This document shows, piece after piece, positions 59,933 to 64,000 of a DNA stretch of 64,000 bases. Origin of the DNA: Arthrobacter sp. PM3 (GTDB lineage Bacteria > Actinomycetota > Actinomycetes > Actinomycetales > Micrococcaceae); contig NZ_CP022314.1 in the NCBI RefSeq assembly GCF_003352915.1, positions 303,093 through 367,092 of the forward strand, read 5' to 3'. The position numbers were made by a program, and so were the translations under genes. Positions within the stretch are counted from its first letter, which is position 1; every line of letters begins with the position of its first letter. The notes beneath the pieces were generated by a model. The model did not search any database, was not told the origin of the DNA, and saw only the letters and a list, made by a program, of their open reading frames with translations.

Positions 59933-60031
59933 CTACTTCTTATTGCGGCGCTGGTGGCGGGTCTTGCGAAGCAGCTTGCGGTGCTTCTTCTTGGCCATAC
60001 GCTTGCGACGCTTCTTAATAACTGAACCCAC
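59933..60031 (-). CDS. 30S ribosomal protein bS22 (AURKAIP1/COX24 domain)
   Basis: A 32-residue, very basic peptide read on the minus strand from GTG at 60031: MGSVIKKRRKRMAKKKHRKL then LRKTRHQRRNKK. It matches the actinobacterial bS22 protein, a small subunit component found in Mycobacterium ribosomes, and carries the AURKAIP1/COX24 signature. GGAACTTTC precedes the GTG. It is too short for ordinary gene finders, but codon use, conservation and a following terminator support it. Confidence 0.93.
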   Translation of the reverse strand: MGSVIKKRRKRMAKKKHRKLLRKTRHQRRNKK

Positions 60032-60236
60032 GAAAGTTCCTTACCGGCTAGATGCAGTACCTGCCCGTTGGGAAGCGTCCGCGGGCTAAGCAGCAGACTG
60101 AAACAACTGACAGGTTCTTACAATGACGTAAAACGTTCCTTAACAGGGTACCGCCTCCGCGGGCCACCCCACGACCGCGGGCCGCTTCGGGCGGCCGTGG
60201 CCGCCCGGTCAGCCCGCGCGCGGCGCCGTCGGCGGC

Positions 60237-60449
60237 TCAGCCTGTCTCTGTATGACCTTCGACAACGGCACCCTTGAGGTATTGCTCGACGGCGTTTTCG
60301 GGAACCCTGTAGGAGCGGCCGAAACGGACGGCCGGCATCTCCCCCGAGTGCACCAGGCGGTACACAGTCATCTTTGACACCCGCATGACTTCCGCGACCT
60401 CGGCCACTGTCAAAAAACGGGCCTTGGAGAAGTTGGCCTCCGTAGACAT
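60237..60449 (-). CDS. excisionase-type helix-turn-helix DNA-binding protein
   Basis: A 70-residue MerR/excisionase-family protein: FLTVAEVAEVMRVSKMTVYR with LVHSGEMPAVRFGRSYRVPE. Such proteins are small DNA-binding regulators, chromosomal in Actinobacteria and not necessarily phage-related. The ATG at 60449 follows GGAATAGGGAA. It lies upstream of bS22 on the same strand. Nothing identifiable lies in 60032-60236 apart from bS22's presumed promoter. Confidence 0.88.
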   Translation of the reverse strand: MSTEANFSKARFLTVAEVAEVMRVSKMTVYRLVHSGEMPAVRFGRSYRVPENAVEQYLKGAVVEGHTETG

Positions 60450-60646
60450 TTCCCTATTCCTTTGCTCAAACGAACGGCAGCCCCACCTGAGTGACATGGC
60501 GGTGTGCCGATGCTGAGCCATCAAACAACCATGTGCCAGCAACTCTAGTTGCTCATGGTGCCAATGTGAAAGAGTTCCTCAGGAATCCCCACAGACTTTA
60601 CGCAGGAATCCCGAAATCCCGGCCGTCCGGGCACGCGGGCGGCAGG

Positions 60647-61771
60647 TCAGCCGCGGGTCCGGCGGGTCCGCGAGGAGGCCGCGAGCTGGTTCAGGACCGA
60701 TGCCGTAACGTCCCAGTCCATGCAGGCGTCCGTCACGCTCTGGCCGTAGACCAGGCCGTCCCGGGCGGCCTGTCCGTCTGCGCCGGCGGCCGTAACGTCC
60801 AGGTTCTGCGCCCCGCCCACCAGGAAGCTCTCCAGCATGACGCCGGCAATGGCACCGGCGGAGGCGCCGCCGTCCTCGAGCTGGGCGCCGATCTCCAAGG
60901 CCACCTCGGCCTGGCGGTGGTGGTTCTTGCCGCTGTTGGCGTGGCTGGCGTCGACGATCAGGCGGGGGTTCAGTTGCTTGGCGGCCAGCTTGGCGGACGT
61001 GGCCTCGACGTCAGCGGCCGAGTAGTTCGGACCCTTGCGGCCGCCGCGCAGGATGACGTGGGTGTCCGGGTTGCCGGCAGTGGCCACCAGGGCGGCCCGC
61101 CCGCTGTCGTCGATTCCGAGGAACGCCTGGGCGGCCGCGGCGGCACTGCACGCGTCCAGCGCCACCTGGAGGTCGCCGTCGGTCCCGTTCTTGAAGCCGA
61201 TCGGCATGGACAGGCCGGACGCCAGCTGGCGGTGGATCTGGCTCTCCGTGGTGCGGGCGCCGATCGCTCCCCACGAGACCAGGTCCGCGACGTACTGGGG
61301 GCTGATGGGCTCCAGGAACTCGGTGGCAGTCGGCAGGCCGAGCGAGGTGACCCGGTGCAGGAACCGCCGCGCCTCCTGCAGGCCGGCGGCGATGTCGTGG
61401 CTGCCGTCGAGCCGGGGATCGTTGATCAGGCCCTTCCAGCCCACGGTGGTCCGGGGCTTCTCGAAGTAGGCTCGCATCACGATCAGGAGGTCCTCACGGT
61501 GCTTCTCGGCCTGGCTGACCAGCCGGCGGGCGTACTCCAGGCCGGCCTTCGGATCGTGGATGGAGCAGGGGCCCACAATGACGAGCAGGCGGTCATCGAC
61601 GCCGTCCATGATGGCGCGCACCTCGTCCCGACCGCGCCCGACGACGTCCGCCACCCGGGCGTCCAGCGGCAGTTCCGCGATCATGTCCTGCGGGGTGGGC
61701 AGCGGCGTGAACTCGCTGATGCGCAGGTTCGAGGTGGACTGCTGGGTTTCAGTGGCTGCTTCGATGCTCAT
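60647..61771 (-). CDS. aroG: 3-deoxy-7-phosphoheptulonate synthase, class I
   Basis: The first enzyme of the shikimate pathway (erythrose-4-phosphate + PEP -> DAHP). A 374-residue class I (AroF/G/H) enzyme: LLVIVGPCSIHDPKAGLEYA, MRAYFEKPRTTVGWKGLIND, SWGAIGARTTESQIHRQLAS and VDASHANSGKNHHRQAEVAL carry the metal and PEP sites. The ATG at 61771 follows AGGACCCGAAC. A 19-residue aromatic leader peptide and paired RNA segments lie upstream, so synthesis is probably attenuated by aromatic amino acid supply. Confidence 0.96.
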   Translation of the reverse strand: MSIEAATETQQSTSNLRISEFTPLPTPQDMIAELPLDARVADVVGRGRDEVRAIMDGVDDRLLVIVGPCSIHDPKAGLEYARRLVSQAEKHREDLLIVMRAYFEKPRTTVGWKGLINDPRLDGSHDIAAGLQEARRFLHRVTSLGLPTATEFLEPISPQYVADLVSWGAIGARTTESQIHRQLASGLSMPIGFKNGTDGDLQVALDACSAAAAAQAFLGIDDSGRAALVATAGNPDTHVILRGGRKGPNYSAADVEATSAKLAAKQLNPRLIVDASHANSGKNHHRQAEVALEIGAQLEDGGASAGAIAGVMLESFLVGGAQNLDVTAAGADGQAARDGLVYGQSVTDACMDWDVTASVLNQLAASSRTRRTRG

Positions 61772-61945
61772 GTTCGGGTCCTGTTCCGGATGCGGAGCGG
61801 GCCCTGATCAGAACCCGCCGGAGAAATGGCGAAGGGCAGAGAATGATCTCTGCCCTGTTGGCTCTGAAGGAAAGTTGGATGCGTGTCAGTTAGACGCGGG
61901 CCCCTCCAGAGCCAACGAAAAATACGCATACCAACGGTTAGTCAT
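61772..61945 (-). promoter_or_regulatory. candidate aromatic attenuator leader of aroG
   Basis: The leader contains the peptide gene (61886-61945), the perfect 10-bp pair GTTGGCTCTG / CAGAGCCAAC (61907-61916 with 61857-61866), and a 9-bp hairpin at 61833-61841/61848-61856 with a six-base loop. The first arm overlaps codons 10-13, just after the Trp-Tyr-Ala-Tyr-Phe run, so a stalled ribosome would cover it. The hairpin lacks a strong T-run, so the end effect could be on termination or translation. Confidence 0.6.
61886..61945 (-). CDS. aromatic leader peptide
   Basis: A 19-residue reading frame MTNRWYAYFSLALEGPASN, ending in TGA. Trp5, Tyr6, Tyr8 and Phe9 are clustered, as expected in a leader sensing aromatic aminoacyl-tRNAs. 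An in-frame ATG four codons earlier (61957) is also possible; GGAG lies two bases before the chosen ATG. It stands 114 bases upstream of the DAHP synthase start. Confidence 0.65.
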   Translation of the reverse strand: MTNRWYAYFSLALEGPASN

Positions 61946-62021
61946 GGCTCCGACCATAGCGGCGCGGACCGGCGCGGGGCAAACGCCGGCCGTAACATTT
62001 CGCCGGTCGCCGGGTTACGCG

Positions 62022-62615
62022 TTAGGCGTGCGGCGCAGGCGCCAGGAGCACGTCCACCAGCTGGGTGAGCCCGTCGGCCATGTCCACGTTCTTGTCATAC
62101 AGCCACTGCAGTTGCAGGCCGTCAAAGGCCGCAATGACCAGCCTGGCCAGCGTGTCCGGCGGAACGTCCGTCCGGACAGTCCCGGCACCCTGGCGGCGCA
62201 CGATGTCCTGGCTGAGTTCCTGGACCAACTGCTCGTACCGGTCCTGAAAGTAGCCGTGGGAATCGTGTCCGGGATCGTTGGCGGTCGCCGAGGCCACGGC
62301 GTAGAGCGTGGTGAGGCCCGGTTCCTGCCGGTTGCGTTCGGCGACGACGGCGAGTGCCGCCAGCCCGACGTCCCCGCCCCCTCCAGCCTCCCGGCTGCGC
62401 CGGTCACGCTCGGCCAGCACCGCCGTGAGGAGTTCCTGTTTGCCGGTGAAGTAATGAAAGAGGGTTGCCTCCTTCACGCCGACGAGTTCGGCAACGCGCT
62501 TCAGGGCGGTGCCCTCAAAGCCCTCCGTGGCGAACACATCCGTGGCAGTCCGAACGATCTGCTCGCGGCGTTCAGCACCTTTCGCGTACGGTCCGCGGGG
62601 CTTCGACATTGGCAT
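62022..62615 (-). CDS. TetR family transcriptional regulator
   Basis: A 197-residue TetR protein: HTH at about residues 15-60 (REQIVRTATDVFATEGFEGT, then VGVKEATLFHYFTGKQELLT) and a C-terminal ligand domain. It is divergent from an MFS transporter and shares with it the 23-bp palindrome at 62645, so it likely controls that transporter. The ATG at 62615 (MPMSKPRG) or at 62609 could be the start. Confidence 0.9.
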   Translation of the reverse strand: MPMSKPRGPYAKGAERREQIVRTATDVFATEGFEGTALKRVAELVGVKEATLFHYFTGKQELLTAVLAERDRRSREAGGGGDVGLAALAVVAERNRQEPGLTTLYAVASATANDPGHDSHGYFQDRYEQLVQELSQDIVRRQGAGTVRTDVPPDTLARLVIAAFDGLQLQWLYDKNVDMADGLTQLVDVLLAPAPHA

Positions 62616-62644
62616 TGCTTCAGTCTATTTCACGATTTTGAACA

Positions 62645-62667
62645 AAAACCTAGTCAGACTCGGTTTT
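62645..62667. promoter_or_regulatory. TetR operator between regulator and MFS gene
   Basis: AAAACCTAGTC (62645-62655), one central base, then GACTCGGTTTT (62657-62667) match as an inverted repeat at ten of eleven positions. It is central in the 109-base divergent gap, where it can control both genes. Confidence 0.65.
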
Positions 62668-62724
62668 AGGCGCTACGATTTTTCGCAGGGCCCAACGGAG
62701 GGCCACTTTTCGTCAGGAGGCAAT

Positions 62725-64000
62725 GTGGCCGTCAGGACCATCAAGCAGGATCTAGCGGCCCAGTCCGCACGCCAGGCTCCCAGCAGCCCGGAAACTTCAA
62801 CCCGAAAGGCGCCCCGCGCCTACGTGATCGGCATGCCGATCGCGAGCGCCGGATTGTGGATGGCGGTGCTGGCCCCGGCCATCGTGGTGCTGGCCATCAA
62901 GATTTCCGAAATCACCACCCCGGACACCCGCGCCGGCGCCCTGAGCCTCGTCGCCGGGGTCGGCGCCGTCGTCGCCCTTCTCGCCAATCCGTTCTTCGGA
63001 CGGCTGAGCGACCGCACCACCTCCCGCTTCGGGATGCGCAAGCCGTGGATTGTCGGCGGCGCACTGACCGGCCTCGCCGCCCTGTTCTTCCTGGGATCGG
63101 CCACCGATGTTCCCGGGGTCCTGGTGGCGTGGATCTTCGCGCAGCTGGGGTTCAACGCGGCACTCGCTGCCCTGGTGGCCACCCTTCCGGACCAGGCCGC
63201 CCCCTCGGAGCGCGGCCGCCTGTCCGGCCTGATCGGCATGACCCTCTCCGTCGGGCTTGTGGCGGCGGCGTTTTTCGCGCAGCTGTTCGACAACGCCCTG
63301 CAGATGGCCGTCGTCCCCGGCCTCGTGGGCACGGCCCTGGCCATCGGCTTCGCGTTCACCTTCAAGGACCGGGTCCTCACCGAGAAGCCTGCTCCGCTGA
63401 ACCTCAAGGAGATCCTGGGTTCGTTCTACTTCAACCCCCGCACCTACCCGGGTCTGGGCTGGGCGTGGCTGACCAAGTTCATGGTCTATGTGGGCTACTG
63501 CGCGGCCCTGCTCTACCTGCCGTACTTCTTCACCGACCAGCTCCACGTCGCCCCGTCCCAGGTCACCACCCTGGTCTTCCAGGCCACGCTGATCAGCTCA
63601 GCCGGCACGGTCCTCACCAGTGTGGCCGGCGGCTGGCTCAGCGACAGGATCGGGAAGCGCAAGGGCATGGTGATCGCCTCCGCCCTCATCATCATGGTGG
63701 GCCTGATCGTCATTGCCACGTCCGGCACCACGGACCAGGTCCTGGTGGGCCAGGCCATCGCGGGACTCGGCCTGGGCTGCTTCGGCGCCGTCGACGTCGC
63801 CCTGATCGCCGACCTCCTGCCGGGCACTCAGTCTGAAAACGCCAAGACCTTCGGTGTGTTCAACATTGCCCAGGCGCTCCCCCAGTCCCTGGTTCCCGCC
63901 GTCGCCTTCCCCGTGATCGCCCTCGGCGGCTACCCCGCCCTGTTCCTGGGCGGCGCCGTCGTCGGCATTGTCGGCGCCATCCTCGTCACCCGCATCAAAG
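62725..64000 (+). CDS. MFS transporter, GPH/MelB-like, cut by window edge
   Basis: About 425 residues are present, with no stop before the window end. The frame starts at GTG 62725 with AGGAGG seven bases upstream and gives at least ten hydrophobic segments. GMPIASAGLWMAVLAPAIVV, the loop FFGRLSDRTTSRFGMRKPWI (MFS signature) and GGWLSDRIGKRKGMVIASAL are clear. It resembles sugar or glycoside cation symporters; the substrate is unknown. Regulated by the divergent TetR gene (inference). Confidence 0.88.
   Translation, partial: MAVRTIKQDLAAQSARQAPSSPETSTRKAPRAYVIGMPIASAGLWMAVLAPAIVVLAIKISEITTPDTRAGALSLVAGVGAVVALLANPFFGRLSDRTTSRFGMRKPWIVGGALTGLAALFFLGSATDVPGVLVAWIFAQLGFNAALAALVATLPDQAAPSERGRLSGLIGMTLSVGLVAAAFFAQLFDNALQMAVVPGLVGTALAIGFAFTFKDRVLTEKPAPLNLKEILGSFYFNPRTYPGLGWAWLTKFMVYVGYCAALLYLPYFFTDQLHVAPSQVTTLVFQATLISSAGTVLTSVAGGWLSDRIGKRKGMVIASALIIMVGLIVIATSGTTDQVLVGQAIAGLGLGCFGAVDVALIADLLPGTQSENAKTFGVFNIAQALPQSLVPAVAFPVIALGGYPALFLGGAVVGIVGAILVTRIK

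Noticed and set aside
60237..60449. Prophage excisionase marking an integrated element
   Set aside because: No integrase, attachment site or phage gene is nearby, and small excisionase-like HTH proteins are common chromosomal regulators in Actinobacteria.
61772..61957. T-box riboswitch ahead of aroG
   Set aside because: No T-box core (TGGNACCGCG-like) or specifier stem is visible; the leader peptide explains the layout better.

Overview
The window is chromosomal DNA of a high-GC Gram-positive bacterium, most probably Arthrobacter, Pseudarthrobacter or a close relative in the Micrococcaceae (inference). This rests on the strong G/C third-position bias, many GTG and TTG starts, homoprotocatechuate 2,3-dioxygenase of the Arthrobacter/Brevibacterium type, a tiny bS22 ribosomal gene, an LAxTG-type wall-anchored protease, Rex, and ResB/CcsB cytochrome c maturation. 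No tRNA, rRNA or CRISPR was seen. The left edge cuts an IS481-type transposase and the right edge cuts an MFS transporter gene.

Layout. 0.3-4.3 kb: acetyltransferase, then ackA-pta (acetyl-CoA/acetate). 4.4-7.0 kb: paaI-paaK-paaR (phenylacetyl-CoA thioesterase, phenylacetate-CoA ligase, TetR repressor). 7.0-9.4 kb: two repeat-filled intergenic blocks around a DUF427 gene and a VOC gene. 9.4-12.1 kb: paaZ and a divergent hotdog thioesterase. 12.2-16.9 kb: a cell-wall-anchored serine protease, a phosphatase, an acetyltransferase and a START-like protein. 16.9-19.8 kb: a thiolase / enoyl-CoA hydratase / hydroxyacyl-CoA dehydrogenase operon completing the lower phenylacetate route. Related 22-bp palindromes lie in front of three of the paa blocks, with a weaker half site before paaR itself, so the scattered blocks look like one PaaR regulon. 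The ring epoxidase paaABCDE is not in the window.

19.9-22.3 kb: pentapeptide-repeat protein, START-like protein, CsbD and a dienelactone hydrolase. 22.3-31.4 kb: a tight seven-gene operon (GlnT/GMAS-like synthetase, three split glutamate-synthase-like subunits, a monomeric sarcosine-oxidase-like flavoenzyme, an N-carbamoyl amidase and an XRE-cupin regulator), divergent from amtB. It resembles the N-methylglutamate pathway with an oxidase in place of the usual dehydrogenase. 31.4-33 kb: a frameshifted hutD and pheA. 33-41.6 kb: a MobA-like aromatic hydroxylase divergent from a complete homoprotocatechuate meta-cleavage operon (FAH-RraA fusion, GntR regulator, hpaE, hpaD, hpaH, hpaI).

41.7-64 kb is mostly housekeeping: an amino acid permease, menB-menE-menA, the cytochrome c maturation operon (phosphatase, resA, ccdA, resB, ccsB), yceI, two Pro/Gln-rich membrane proteins, glutaredoxin-rex, a HAD phosphatase, bS22, an excisionase-like HTH protein, an aroG-type DAHP synthase with an aromatic leader peptide, and a TetR/MFS pair sharing a palindromic operator. 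Intergenic palindromes and tandem arrays of several sequence families are scattered throughout.
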